A stretch of DNA of 46,594 bases from contig CALGYB010000110.1 in assembly GCA_937935075.1 (NCBI GenBank), positions 1 through 46,594 on the forward strand, in the 5' to 3' direction. The DNA is from an uncultured Roseiflexus sp. GTDB lineage: Bacteria; Chloroflexota; Chloroflexia; Chloroflexales; Roseiflexaceae. The notes beneath the pieces were generated by a model. It saw only the letters and a list, made by a program, of their open reading frames with translations. It was not told the DNA's origin and made no database searches. Below are positions 18,180 through 26,775 of the stretch, one piece after another; the first letter of the stretch is position 1; the number at the start of each line of letters is the position of its first letter. Position numbers and translations under genes: made by a program.

Positions 18180-19553
18180 ATGACTGATGAGACGATTGTG
18201 ATTTTTGAAGATGAAGGGTGTCGCACGTTCCTGCCCTTGACGCATACGCGACCGGTGTGCGACCTGCGCTGCGGCATCTTCACGCTGCGCGAACGGTTGC
18301 AGACATTGACCGGCAAGCCGCCGGCGGTCATCTGCCGTCCCCACCTGGCGCGCGCCTATGGCGTCGGGCGCTGGCCCCTGGCGTTGCTCAGCCAGAGTGC
18401 ACCGCTTACATTTGTGAACGCACGTGCGCTTGATCTCCACTGGCTGCCCGACCTGTGCGACGAACCGCCGGGGACGGTGTACGTCGCCGATGCCGGTCAC
18501 GCGCTGCTTGGCGGTCCGGTGTTGCTGGGGGCGCGCCTGACACCGTGGCTGGCGAGCGCAGTGCTTCCCTATCTGCTGGATCAGCGCGCCGAAATGGCGC
18601 TGGCGGAACTACAGCGTTTCGGACGCCTTGTCGAAGTCGAGACGCGCCTGCTCGCCTTTCCCTGGGACCTGATCGCGCTGAACGGCGAACAGATCACGCG
18701 TGACATTTCGCTGATCGTTGAGCGGGATGGATGGTTCAGCGCTGCCGATCATCCACCGGATCTCCCCGCGATCGTCATCAACAACCCAAAGCATGTGTTC
18801 ATCCATCGCGATGCGCGCCTCGAACCGCCGCTGGCGCTCGATGCCCGCGATGGACCCATCGTGATCGATACGGCGCGGGTCGAGCCGTTTTCATTTATTC
18901 AAGGTCCTTCCTACATTGGTCCTGGCTCGCTTATTGCAAGTGCGCGCATACGCGGCGAAACGAGTATTGGTCCTGTCTGTCGCATTGGCGGCGAAGTCGA
19001 GGCAAGCATCGTTCAGGGGTACAGCAACAAGCACCACGACGGCTTTCTCGGTCATTCGTACCTCGGCGAGTGGGTCAACATCGGCGCGATGACGACCAAC
19101 AGCGATCTGAAGAATACCTATGGCACGATCCGCATGGTGATCGAGGGGTTCGGTCAGATCGACAGCGGCATCCTCAAATTGGGGAGTTTCCTTGCCGATC
19201 ACGTCAAATTGGGGATAGGCGTGCATCTGAACGGCGGCGCTGTCGTCGGAACCGGGTCGAATATTTTTGGCGTGCATTTCGCGCCCAAAACCATCCCGCC
19301 ATTTACATGGGGTGGCGAAGTCTTCCGCGAATACCGCATTCAGTCGATGATCGAGGTGGCGCGCAAGGTGATGGCGCGGCGCAAGGTGAGTCTCAGCGCT
19401 GAGCAGGAAGAGGTGCTGCGCGCCGTCTTTGCGATGACGCGCGGCGACCGCGCCGGACTCGACGGTGGCGACGCGCGCGACGAGGCGGCGTTGCGGCGGG
19501 CGGAGGCGGATGCTGTGCGCGCGTTTGACCTGGTAGAGGCGTCGGGAGGGTGA
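18180..19553 (+). CDS. Alternative GlmU: sugar nucleotidyltransferase/acyltransferase with left-handed beta-helix
   Basis: About 457 residues. The N-terminus (FEDEGCRTFLPLTHTRPV) and the middle (LNGEQITRDI) match the alternative GlmU-like nucleotidyltransferases. From ~240 onward comes a hexapeptide beta-helix with the hallmark GYSNKHHDGFLGHSYLGEW (~281-299) and NNSDLKNTYG-like NSDLKNTYG. The family is predicted to make UDP-N-acetylglucosamine from glucosamine 1-phosphate, by acetylation then uridylylation, replacing classic GlmU. The longer frame begins at 18165, but the second ATG at 18180 gives the family's normal MTDETIVIFED start; neither has a strong ribosome binding site. It lies 23 bases after the YvcK-like gene and ends the operon, making a UDP-GlcNAc route the best reading. 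Other UDP- or dTDP-sugars remain possible. Confidence 0.82.
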   Translation: MTDETIVIFEDEGCRTFLPLTHTRPVCDLRCGIFTLRERLQTLTGKPPAVICRPHLARAYGVGRWPLALLSQSAPLTFVNARALDLHWLPDLCDEPPGTVYVADAGHALLGGPVLLGARLTPWLASAVLPYLLDQRAEMALAELQRFGRLVEVETRLLAFPWDLIALNGEQITRDISLIVERDGWFSAADHPPDLPAIVINNPKHVFIHRDARLEPPLALDARDGPIVIDTARVEPFSFIQGPSYIGPGSLIASARIRGETSIGPVCRIGGEVEASIVQGYSNKHHDGFLGHSYLGEWVNIGAMTTNSDLKNTYGTIRMVIEGFGQIDSGILKLGSFLADHVKLGIGVHLNGGAVVGTGSNIFGVHFAPKTIPPFTWGGEVFREYRIQSMIEVARKVMARRKVSLSAEQEEVLRAVFAMTRGDRAGLDGGDARDEAALRRAEADAVRAFDLVEASGG

Positions 19554-19575
19554 GGACTGAGAACTGAGAACTGAT
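19552..19575. repeat. Short heptamer repeat (GAACTGA units)
   Basis: GGACTGA, GAACTGA and GAACTGA follow each other just past the stop codon of the GlmU-like gene. The unit is the complement of the TTCTCAG heptamer at 4498-4567. Confidence 0.75.
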
Positions 19576-19688
19576 GCTCATGCGCATTCATTCGCACAAT
19601 ACTGCCGACGAACGTTTTCGTCGTTCCATGCAACCGGGCGCTCGAATATCTTGTCTGGCTGACCGCCACGTGGTATCTGACTATCGTC

Positions 19689-20639
19689 TCATTGTTGCCG
19701 GTACCGATCAGTGCGGCGAGACCAGTCCTGCGTGGCGCGCAACCAGCTCTCGATGCTCTCAATAAAATGCACCACCGTGTGCTCATTGTCGTCCAGATGG
19801 CGCGCCTGCGTTTTGAGATGGAGAAATCGCTGCACCGCCTGGTCGTGTTGGGCAATTGCCAGAGATAGCGCCTCAGGAAGGGATAATCGATGTTCACGTG
19901 CAAGAATGTGGACAATGTTGTGCGGCGCCTTGTGCGTCTGAATTTCTTTGGGATACGACCAGAGATCGTTGTACCACAACACCGCCTGGGTTGCAGCGTG
20001 GATCAATTCCTGGACGATTGCGTGCTCGAAAAGATGTGACGGTAACACAAAACCGTGCGCCATATCCGTCAGTGCGACTATCGGCAGAAAGGCGCCGGAC
20101 CAGAGACGCATATTTGTGTATGTATCACTATCTGGTTGTCTATCAGCGATGCGGGTGGAGACTTCCCAAAGATGCGCTTCCAGCGTTTGTGTCAGCGCAC
20201 GCTGAAAGCGAACCAACGTTACCGATCCCGCGTGCTGTCGTAGCAGAGCGCTCAGGTCTGCCGCTGCGTGCGTCATGGGATGATCTCCAGCGCCAATTCC
20301 GCTTCCGCCGACGACCGCCAGGATCCGCACATGCAGATCCGCCAGCATTTCGACCGAGTCGACAGAATCCGTCAGATCATCAAGCAGAAAGAACCAGACG
20401 GTCCACAAGCCTATCAGACGCAGCATTGAGCGTGATATGTCCGCGTTAGCGCGCGCTACGAATTCCGCCAAAAGCGCCGAGCGCAGGCGTTGCTCCTGCA
20501 ATTGACTCTGAATGAGGTAGTGAGTGCGCCCCCAGTGGATGATCTCAGTCTCCAACCAGGATGTATCCCGGTGCATGCACTGCGGAAACGGATAGTTGAT
20601 GGCTTCAACCGCCTGCCAGTACCAGAGTCCGGTTCTCAT
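19689..20639 (-). CDS. Class I terpene synthase (sesquiterpene cyclase family)
   Basis: A 316-residue enzyme of the bacterial class I terpene synthases, which ionise a prenyl diphosphate and cyclise it. All diagnostic elements are present in order: the aspartate-rich DDLTD (87-91), the pyrophosphate-sensor arginine Arg178, exactly 46 residues before the NSE triad NDLWSYPKE (224-232), and a C-terminal RY pair near 310. The length matches single-domain synthases such as pentalenene or germacrene synthases. The ATG at 20639 has AAGGAG nine bases upstream. It is transcribed toward the nucleotide-sugar operon, with no prenyl-transferase or tailoring P450 next to it, so the product cannot be inferred. 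Membership is very likely; the product is open. Confidence 0.88.
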   Translation of the reverse strand: MRTGLWYWQAVEAINYPFPQCMHRDTSWLETEIIHWGRTHYLIQSQLQEQRLRSALLAEFVARANADISRSMLRLIGLWTVWFFLLDDLTDSVDSVEMLADLHVRILAVVGGSGIGAGDHPMTHAAADLSALLRQHAGSVTLVRFQRALTQTLEAHLWEVSTRIADRQPDSDTYTNMRLWSGAFLPIVALTDMAHGFVLPSHLFEHAIVQELIHAATQAVLWYNDLWSYPKEIQTHKAPHNIVHILAREHRLSLPEALSLAIAQHDQAVQRFLHLKTQARHLDDNEHTVVHFIESIESWLRATQDWSRRTDRYRQQ

Positions 20640-20815
20640 GTTGCGATGTCTCCTTCGTTCCTGGCCCTGCCAGTATTAATGATATCGTATCAAATCTGGT
20701 CTGCCGCAACATTGCAAAACCGTCACTGTTCTGAGTCGTTGACGAAATCATCCTGGCGCGCGGGTAAACGTATACTGAGCCTGTAACTCATGTACCTGGA
20801 CCAAGAGGAGCACGT
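20640..20815. other. Divergent intergenic region between terpene synthase and STAS genes
   Basis: An AT-rich stretch at about 20676-20695 lies upstream of the terpene synthase (minus). A TATACT box at 20771-20776 lies 40 bases before the first STAS gene (plus). No convincing −35 element accompanies it. Confidence 0.4.
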
Positions 20816-21841
20816 ATGACAACCGGTGCGGAATTTGTCCTCAACGCGCGTCGACAGTTGATTCGCCTCATTGCCATCACGCTTACCGTGAGTGGGTGCT
20901 CTTCATTTCTCCTTGTCGCCATTCTCATGGTGATCACCCGGAATATGGCGGACCTGGCGCCGTATCTCGGCATTATTGCCTTGGGAATTGGGGGGAGTCT
21001 GGCAACCCTGGCGTTGCTGAGCCATGTTGTGCTATGGAAGGCGGTCATTCCGCTCGCGGTCGGTATTGATGGCGCTGTCATTACGAGCGTATTTCTCTTG
21101 CCGGAGCAAACACTGGTAGCGTTGCCATTCTTACTGGTTCCGCTCGTCATCGTATGCCTTGGGCGGCATCGTCCTGCGACGCTTACGACGGTGGGAATGA
21201 GCATCGTTGCAGGAGCGTTCCTTGCCGGTTTTGCACCGCAATCTCAGGTTGATCGCGTTATTATCGGCGATTCATTGCCCTTCATCAGCGGGATAGGAAT
21301 TGTGACGCTCCTGGTCATTATCTGGCTCTTGAGCGACCGGTTGCTTGCCATTTCCGATCAGGCCGTTGCGTTGGCGGATAACCGCGCAGCCGACGCCGAA
21401 GCGGCGCGGCAGCAGGCGGAGGAGGCGCAGCGTACCATTGCGAAGCAGTATGACGAGCAAAAACAATTGCTCGATCTGGTCAGCGTGCTCGAAACGCCGG
21501 TCATCACGATTGGTGAGGGAGTGTTGCTGGCGCCGATTGTCGGTCGCCTGGACAGCCGGCGCGCTGAGCACCTTACGCAGCGCCTGCTCAACGCCGTTCA
21601 TACGCATCGCGCGAATGCGGTAATCATCGACATTGCCGGGGTGCCGACTGTCGATACCATGGTAGCGCAGTTGTTGATCCGCACGGCGCAGTCCCTCCGA
21701 TTGCTTGGCAGTCGGGTCGTGCTGACCGGCATCACTGCCGAAACCGCCATGACGCTGAGCCACCTGGGCGTGAGCCTGAACGATATGAAAACGGTGCGTG
21801 ATCCGCAGGAGGCGCTCCTGGTTCTGGGCGTCAGACCGTAG
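20816..21841 (+). CDS. Six-helix membrane protein with C-terminal STAS (RsbR-like) domain, copy 1
   Basis: A 341-residue protein with about six membrane segments (residues ~15-175), a coiled linker (~185-220) and a STAS domain (~225-335). The domain is of RsbR type: PVITIGEGVLLAPIVGRLDS, then IDIAGVPTVDTMVAQLL, with the threonine of VDT in the place of a phosphorylated residue of RsbR. Such proteins usually form stressosome-like complexes with RsbS and RsbT and release a partner when phosphorylated. Here the sensor is a membrane domain instead of a globin-like one. AAGAGGAG lies five bases before the ATG at 20816. A second paralog follows 121 bases downstream, but no RsbS, RsbT or phosphatase is in the window. 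The signal sensed is unknown. Confidence 0.85.
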   Translation: MTTGAEFVLNARRQLIRLIAITLTVSGCSSFLLVAILMVITRNMADLAPYLGIIALGIGGSLATLALLSHVVLWKAVIPLAVGIDGAVITSVFLLPEQTLVALPFLLVPLVIVCLGRHRPATLTTVGMSIVAGAFLAGFAPQSQVDRVIIGDSLPFISGIGIVTLLVIIWLLSDRLLAISDQAVALADNRAADAEAARQQAEEAQRTIAKQYDEQKQLLDLVSVLETPVITIGEGVLLAPIVGRLDSRRAEHLTQRLLNAVHTHRANAVIIDIAGVPTVDTMVAQLLIRTAQSLRLLGSRVVLTGITAETAMTLSHLGVSLNDMKTVRDPQEALLVLGVRP

Positions 21842-21962
21842 GATCCGTAGGGGCAGGTTGGCGACTGCCCGGTCGGTGGCCTCCGCCTGGACGCGGGGAA
21901 CCGGTGCGATACGCCGACGGTTGCCGGGCTGTGACCTGCCTGGACTATCGAGAGGGGGAGTG

Positions 21963-23045
21963 ATGAGTCGTTTGTTCTCGGTTGGGTTGCCTTCTCCTGA
22001 TGCACAATTGCTCTATCACTGGCGTCTTCGTCTTCTGAACCAACTGCTGTGGGTTCTGGCGGTTGTCGGGTTTGTGACGCTAATCGGCGCTGGGTGGTCA
22101 GATTATAATGCGCTGGGGGAAGACGCCATCCCGTACCTGGTTGCATATACGGCAGCATACGGTGTGGTCCTGGCCATTGCTGTCGTGCATCGTATTGGCT
22201 TCACAGCGCGAGCGCTCACATTATTGACCATCCTGGCGGCGCTCAGCACGCTGATCCTGGCGACAGACGGGTTGCTGGGGAGCGGACGTGTGTTTTGGTT
22301 AGGGACGGTGGTGCTGGCAGCCGCGTTGTTTGGTGTACGCGGCTGCATCGCAATGTTCGTGATGTCGCTGCTATCGTTCAGCATCGTTGGAGGGTTGCAC
22401 ATCCAGGGCGTTCTGTCTGTTCCTCCGCAGCAGCTTGAAACGCTGCACACCGCGCCGGACTGGATCGGAGCGGGTGTTGTTTACCTGTGCACCGTCACGT
22501 TGGCTGCCGTGCCTTTTTTGTACCTGTTGCAGCGGCTTGGCGCCCTGGCGCAGCGTACCATGCAGGATGCTGCGCTTGCTCAGGAGAATGCGCGCCTTGC
22601 GGAAGAACGCGCTGTTGAACTGGAACGACAGACGGCGCGGTTGCAGGAAACCGAACAGATGCTGCGCGATCTGGTCGCAACCCTGGAAACCCCAACAGTC
22701 GAGATTGCCGACAACATCATGCTGGCGCCGCTGGTCGGTCAGATTGATAGCCGGCGTGCCGATACGTTGCTGCGTCGCCTGCTCACTATCGCCAGCGTTC
22801 GGCGCACCCGCCTGATGATCATCGATGTGGCCGGCGTTCCGGCATTCGACACGCTGGTGGCGCAAAGCCTGATCCGAACAGCGCAGGCGCTCGAGTTGAT
22901 CGGGTGCCAGGCAGCGATCACCGGTATCTCTTCGGCAATGGCGCAGACGATCACGTCCCTCGGTCTACAGATGGACTCAATCACGATTGCGCGTTCGCCA
23001 CAGGAGGTGTTGAAGAGGTGGACGCAGGTTGCGCGGCAGAGGTGA
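21963..23045 (+). CDS. Six-helix membrane protein with C-terminal STAS (RsbR-like) domain, copy 2
   Basis: A 360-residue paralog of the preceding gene with six membrane segments, a longer coiled linker (~200-235) and a STAS domain (~240-350) with PTVEIADNIMLAPLVGQIDS and IDVAGVPAFDTLVAQSL. The place of the phospho-acceptor threonine is kept as FDT. The chosen ATG at 21963 has GGGGGAG immediately upstream; a longer frame from 21798 overlaps the first STAS gene and is not supported. The two paralogs differ a lot in their membrane parts, so they may sense different cues while sharing an output. No kinase or switch gene follows. What they control is not visible. Confidence 0.84.
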   Translation: MSRLFSVGLPSPDAQLLYHWRLRLLNQLLWVLAVVGFVTLIGAGWSDYNALGEDAIPYLVAYTAAYGVVLAIAVVHRIGFTARALTLLTILAALSTLILATDGLLGSGRVFWLGTVVLAAALFGVRGCIAMFVMSLLSFSIVGGLHIQGVLSVPPQQLETLHTAPDWIGAGVVYLCTVTLAAVPFLYLLQRLGALAQRTMQDAALAQENARLAEERAVELERQTARLQETEQMLRDLVATLETPTVEIADNIMLAPLVGQIDSRRADTLLRRLLTIASVRRTRLMIIDVAGVPAFDTLVAQSLIRTAQALELIGCQAAITGISSAMAQTITSLGLQMDSITIARSPQEVLKRWTQVARQR

Positions 23046-23156
23046 CCGTCGCCGACGCGTTGAGGGTGCATGGTCGGAATATGGCAGGGCGGCGCGGATG
23101 GCGCTATGTTCATGGACAACCTTCGACCGTTCACCCCTCTACTGTCCGTGATGGTG

Positions 23157-23206
23157 CGCCGTTGCGGTGCAATGGCGCTACCTGCGCGCCTCTTGCCTCT
23201 TGCCTC
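23157..23206. repeat. Imperfect palindrome followed by CTCTTGC heptamers
   Basis: GCGCCGTTGCGGTGCAATGGCGC is an imperfect palindrome (23157-23180 region), followed by TACC and CTCTTGC repeated twice. The same arrangement occurs at 29912-30030. Confidence 0.65.
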
Positions 23207-23210
23207 TCGT

Positions 23211-23238
23211 CTCGACCCTCTCTCGAAACTGGTATAAT
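23211..23238 (+). promoter_or_regulatory. Promoter of the YvcK-M29-lycopene cyclase operon
   Basis: A perfect TATAAT (23233-23238) with CTCGAC (23211-23216) 16 bases upstream as a weak −35. Transcription would start near 23245, 55 bases before the first ATG. Confidence 0.55.
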
Positions 23239-23299
23239 ACCGGGTGTGTCTCATTTCCGCTTTCACGTAACCTAACCGGGACTGGATCAGGTCTCGACG

Positions 23300-24325
23300 A
23301 TGGATCGCCAAGCGCACGATCGGCATATCCACGTGGTCGCCATTGGCGGCGGCGGCGGTGCAACCCATGTGTTGCACGCCGTTGCGCCATTTGCCGCATC
23401 GCGCACGGCGGTGATCGCAGTAACCGATACCGGTCGCTCGACCGGGCTGGCGCGGCAAATAGGCGCTATGCCCGCCCCCGGCGATCTGCGCGCAACTATC
23501 GCAGCGTTCGCCAGCGACCGGTTGATGGCGGAGATGTTGAACCATCGCTTCGATGGTGCGGCGGTTCCAGCCTTGGAAGGAATGGCGTTCGGCAATCTGC
23601 TGATCGCTGCGCTCACCCGCGTGACTGGCGATTTTGCGACTGCCATTGAGCACACGGCGCGCCTTGCAGCCGCAACAGTGCAGGTGCTGCCGGTGAGCGT
23701 CGCCAATGCGACGCTGTGCGCTGAACTCGCCGATGGGACGCAGGTTGAAGGGGAGTTCGCGGTGCGCGCACCCGGCAAGCCCCCGATTGCGCGTCTCTTT
23801 TTGCGTGAACCGGCGGCTGCCTATCCTCCGGCGCTCGACGCGATCCGCAACGCCGATCTGGTGACGCTTGGTCCGGGAAGTCTCTGGACGTCTACGCTTG
23901 CCTGTGTGCAATTTGCGGGTATGTTGGAGGCGCTCGCCGATTGCCGCGGAACGGTGGCGTATGTCTGCAACTCGACCACGCAGCCGGGACAGACCGATGG
24001 CTACCGCTGCCTCGATCATGTGCAGCGGGTGGTCGAGGCGTTGGGACCGGGCGTGCTTGATGCGGCGCTGATCAATGCCGCCGATCCCGACCCAGCGGCG
24101 CTTCGTTCGTATGAGGACGAGGGGTTGCACCTGCTGCGCCCCGACGATGATGAAATTGCTGCCATCCGCGCGCTTGGCGTAACGCCGCTGGTGCGTGAAC
24201 TGACTAGAGAAATCGGACCCCGACGCGCGCTGTGGAATAAGCAGGACACGATCCGGTATGAGACCGACGCGCTGCGCGCAGCGCTCGACGAGATTGTCAC
24301 AATGAAAGGCGACATCAATGGCTGA
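23300..24325 (+). CDS. YvcK/CofD family protein (UPF0052), soluble
   Basis: A 341-residue soluble member of the YvcK (gluconeogenesis factor) family. Its nucleotide-binding features are much closer to the family norm than those of the membrane-anchored paralog at 16966: a glycine-rich loop AIGGGGGA (14-21), DTGRSTGLAR (43-52, for the usual DDGGSSGRLR), PGDLRA (59-64), GPGSLWTS (192-199) and CNSTTQPGQTDGYR (~215-228). The family binds UDP-GlcNAc and redirects carbon toward the cell wall; F420 biosynthesis by CofD is the alternative. No other F420 gene is visible. The gene overlaps the aminopeptidase start by eight bases, which suggests translational coupling. The start at 23300 has only a weak Shine-Dalgarno sequence. 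Confidence 0.83.
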   Translation: MDRQAHDRHIHVVAIGGGGGATHVLHAVAPFAASRTAVIAVTDTGRSTGLARQIGAMPAPGDLRATIAAFASDRLMAEMLNHRFDGAAVPALEGMAFGNLLIAALTRVTGDFATAIEHTARLAAATVQVLPVSVANATLCAELADGTQVEGEFAVRAPGKPPIARLFLREPAAAYPPALDAIRNADLVTLGPGSLWTSTLACVQFAGMLEALADCRGTVAYVCNSTTQPGQTDGYRCLDHVQRVVEALGPGVLDAALINAADPDPAALRSYEDEGLHLLRPDDDEIAAIRALGVTPLVRELTREIGPRRALWNKQDTIRYETDALRAALDEIVTMKGDING

Positions 24326-25418
24326 TCCGCGTGTCGAAAAAATGGCACAGGTGCTAGCGCACTACTCGCTGGCGCTCAAGCCAGGAGACCTGTTCCGTAT
24401 CATTGCACCGCCTGCCGCCGCGCCGTTGGTGCGGGCGTTGTACAAAGAAACGTTGCTGGCGGGCGCCAACCCGTATCTGGCAATGACCCTCGAAGAAACC
24501 GACGAACTGCTCCTGCGCTATGGCGCCGACGCGCAAATCGGGTATGTTTCGCCGCTGATGCGCCAGGAAATCGAGGAGATCAACGCCACCGTTCGTATTA
24601 TGGCCAGCGAGAATACCCGCGCCCTTTCCGGGATCGACCCGCGCAAGATTGCGTTGCGTCGCCAGGCAATGAGCGACCTCCAGAAGCGCGTGATGCAACG
24701 CTCCGCCGAAGGAACGCTCAACTGGTGCGTGACCCTTTTCCCGACCAACGCCGCCGCGCAGGACGCCGATATGTCGTTGGACGACTTCGAGGATTTTGTC
24801 TATCGCGCCTGTAAACTGCACTACGACGATCCGGTTGCCGAGTGGCGCAGGACGCTCGCAGAACAACAGCGGATCGTCGATTTCCTGAATACATGCAGCG
24901 TTATTCGCCTGGCAGCGCCGGATACCGACCTGACCTACCGCGTCGCCGGGCGAACCTGGATCAACTGCGCCGGCGACCGGAACTTCCCCGATGGCGAGGT
25001 CTTCTCAAGTTGCGATGAAACGGCGACTCAGGGGTATATCCGCTACACCTTCCCGGCAATCTATGCCGGTCGTGAGGTCGAAGACATCCGTTTGTGGTTC
25101 GAGGACGGTAAGGTCGTCAGGGCAACCGCTGCGAAGGGTGAAGACCTGCTCCATTCGCTGCTCGATATGGACGAAGGAGCACGGCGGTTGGGCGAAGTCG
25201 CCTTCGGCACGAACTACGACATCACGCGCTTCAGTCGCAATATCCTGTTCGACGAAAAGATCGGCGGCACGGTTCACCTGGCGCTTGGGGCGGGCTACCC
25301 GGAGACCGGATCACGCAATACGTCGGCGCTCCATTGGGATATGATCTGCGATATGCGCCAGGGCGAGGCATACGCCGATGGACGACTGATCTATAAAGAG
25401 GGGAAATTCCTGATTTGA
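24318..25418 (+). CDS. M29 family aminopeptidase
   Basis: A 366-residue metallopeptidase of family M29, which removes N-terminal residues using two metal ions. Family marks include the N-terminal substrate-shaping region with ENTRALSGIDP, the first glutamate ligand in NFPDGEVFS (Glu227), GEVAFGTNYD (Glu near 293) and the C-terminal HWDMICDM (His near 339, Asp near 341). All expected ligands seem present. The protein is about 40-50 residues shorter than typical 400-410-residue members such as AmpS and AmpT. Its ATG lies inside the last codons of the YvcK-like gene, and its stop overlaps the start of the lycopene cyclase, so three unrelated functions sit in one coupled operon. Shared expression, rather than a joint pathway, is the safer reading. 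Confidence 0.9.
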   Translation: MADPRVEKMAQVLAHYSLALKPGDLFRIIAPPAAAPLVRALYKETLLAGANPYLAMTLEETDELLLRYGADAQIGYVSPLMRQEIEEINATVRIMASENTRALSGIDPRKIALRRQAMSDLQKRVMQRSAEGTLNWCVTLFPTNAAAQDADMSLDDFEDFVYRACKLHYDDPVAEWRRTLAEQQRIVDFLNTCSVIRLAAPDTDLTYRVAGRTWINCAGDRNFPDGEVFSSCDETATQGYIRYTFPAIYAGREVEDIRLWFEDGKVVRATAAKGEDLLHSLLDMDEGARRLGEVAFGTNYDITRFSRNILFDEKIGGTVHLALGAGYPETGSRNTSALHWDMICDMRQGEAYADGRLIYKEGKFLI

Positions 25419-26656
25419 CCGTGGACGATGTACTGGTTGTAGGCGCCGGTCCGACCGGGCTGGCAATCGCAGCGGCGCTAAGCGAAACCGGTTTGCGCGT
25501 CGCAGGGCTGTCGGCGGCGCCGCCCACGAAGCCATGGCAAAATACGTATGGCGTCTGGCTCGATGAACTGCCGGCGCCGGAATTGCGCGCCACTCTGGGC
25601 TATCGCTGGTCGGATGTTGTGGTGCGCGCCGGACGCCGAACCATTCCGCTCCAACGGGAATATGGACTGTTCGATAACCGGCAGTTGCAGCACTATCTTC
25701 TCGAATGCTGCGAGCGCCACGGGGTGGTCTGGCAGAATGGCATCGCCGCTGAGGTCGAGCATCGTGTATCGCACTCGCTGGTGACGACGCGCGATAGGCG
25801 CACGTTCGCGGCGCGACTTGTGGTGGACGCCAGCGGGCATTCACCGGCGTTGCTCCGTCGTCCTGCCGCATCGCAGGTGGCGCGCCAGGCGGCGTATGGC
25901 ATTGTTGGCGAGTTTTCCGCGCCGCCGGTTCAAGCGGGCCAGATGGTGCTGATGGATTATCGTGCCGATCACCTGACGCCGGAAGAACAGCGCGAGCCGC
26001 CGACATTTCTGTATGCGATGGACCTGGGTGACGGGCAGTTCTTTGTCGAAGAAACGTCGCTGGCGCATGTTCCTGGCGTGCCGCTCTCGACTCTCGAACG
26101 GCGGCTGCGGCGGCGGCTGGACGCCGGCGGCGCGGCGGTGCGGCAGGTGATGCACATTGAGCGCTGCCTTTTCCCGATGAACAACCCGCTGCCGTATCTC
26201 GATCAGCCGGTCATGGGGTTTGGCGGCGCGGCGAGTATGGTGCATCCGCCGTCGGGCTACATGGTTGGCAAGGCGCTGCGTTACGCCCCCGAAGTGGCGC
26301 AGGCGATTGCACAGGCGCTTGGCGCATCCGGCTCAACCCCGCTCAGCGCGGCGCGCGCCGGCTGGCAAACCCTCTGGTCCCCGGCGCGTGTGCGTCGGCG
26401 GCAGTTGTACCTGTTCGGACTGGCAAGCCTGATGCGGTGCGATAGCGCGACAATTCAGGCATTCTTCGAGGCATTTTTTCATCTGCCGCGCCACGAGTGG
26501 ACAGGATATCTGTCGGATACATTGAGCACGGCGGAACTGGCGCGCACCATGCTGCGCCTGTTCGTGCGCGTACCGGGAAAGGTGCGTCGCACGCTGATGG
26601 CGGCGGCCGGCGCAGAACACGCCCTGCTGCGTCGCGCGGCATTTGGGCAGGCGTAA
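25415..26656 (+). CDS. Lycopene cyclase, CrtL type (FAD-dependent)
   Basis: A 413-residue flavoprotein that cyclises one or both ends of lycopene. The N-terminus has the nucleotide-binding GAGPTG (10-15). Family-specific blocks follow: VVDASGHSPALL, PTFLYAMDL, FFVEETSLA, ERCLFPMNNPLP and GGAASMVHPPSGYMV near 268-282, which matches the plant/cyanobacterial CrtL cyclases closely. The frame begins with TTG at 25415, overlapping the preceding stop and 11 bases after GAGGGG; a GTG at 25421 is an alternative start 17 bases from the same site. Gamma-carotene-type pigments are typical of this phylum, which fits. No other carotenoid gene is in the window. Confidence 0.85.
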   Translation: MTVDDVLVVGAGPTGLAIAAALSETGLRVAGLSAAPPTKPWQNTYGVWLDELPAPELRATLGYRWSDVVVRAGRRTIPLQREYGLFDNRQLQHYLLECCERHGVVWQNGIAAEVEHRVSHSLVTTRDRRTFAARLVVDASGHSPALLRRPAASQVARQAAYGIVGEFSAPPVQAGQMVLMDYRADHLTPEEQREPPTFLYAMDLGDGQFFVEETSLAHVPGVPLSTLERRLRRRLDAGGAAVRQVMHIERCLFPMNNPLPYLDQPVMGFGGAASMVHPPSGYMVGKALRYAPEVAQAIAQALGASGSTPLSAARAGWQTLWSPARVRRRQLYLFGLASLMRCDSATIQAFFEAFFHLPRHEWTGYLSDTLSTAELARTMLRLFVRVPGKVRRTLMAAAGAEHALLRRAAFGQA

Positions 26657-26748
26657 CGCTCCAACCTTCACCCCTCCCAAACGGCATACCACCTTCGACT
26701 GATGTCTGGCTTTCACAATTCACCCTTGCCATCCTCCGTTCGTCTCTG

Positions 26749-26775
26749 TTGAACACTGTCGATCAGGGCTATACT
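26749..26775 (+). promoter_or_regulatory. Candidate promoter of the ABC-cNMP gene
   Basis: TTGAAC (26749-26754) and TATACT (26770-26775), separated by only 15 bases. Transcription would start near 26782, 113 bases before the GTG. The short spacer suggests an activator may be needed. The rest of the 238-base gap shows nothing else. Confidence 0.4.

Noticed and set aside
21798-21962. N-terminal extension of the second STAS protein
   Set aside because: The extra 55 residues are Arg-rich, overlap the first STAS gene, and a strong GGGGGAG site precedes the internal ATG.
22739-24130. A 463-residue minus-strand open frame
   Set aside because: It is the shadow of the second STAS and the YvcK-like gene and lacks any motif or ribosome binding site.
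23300-24325. CofD (F420 biosynthesis) assignment
   Set aside because: The motif pattern (glycine-rich loop, DTGRSTG, PGDLRA) is closer to YvcK, and no other F420 gene is present.
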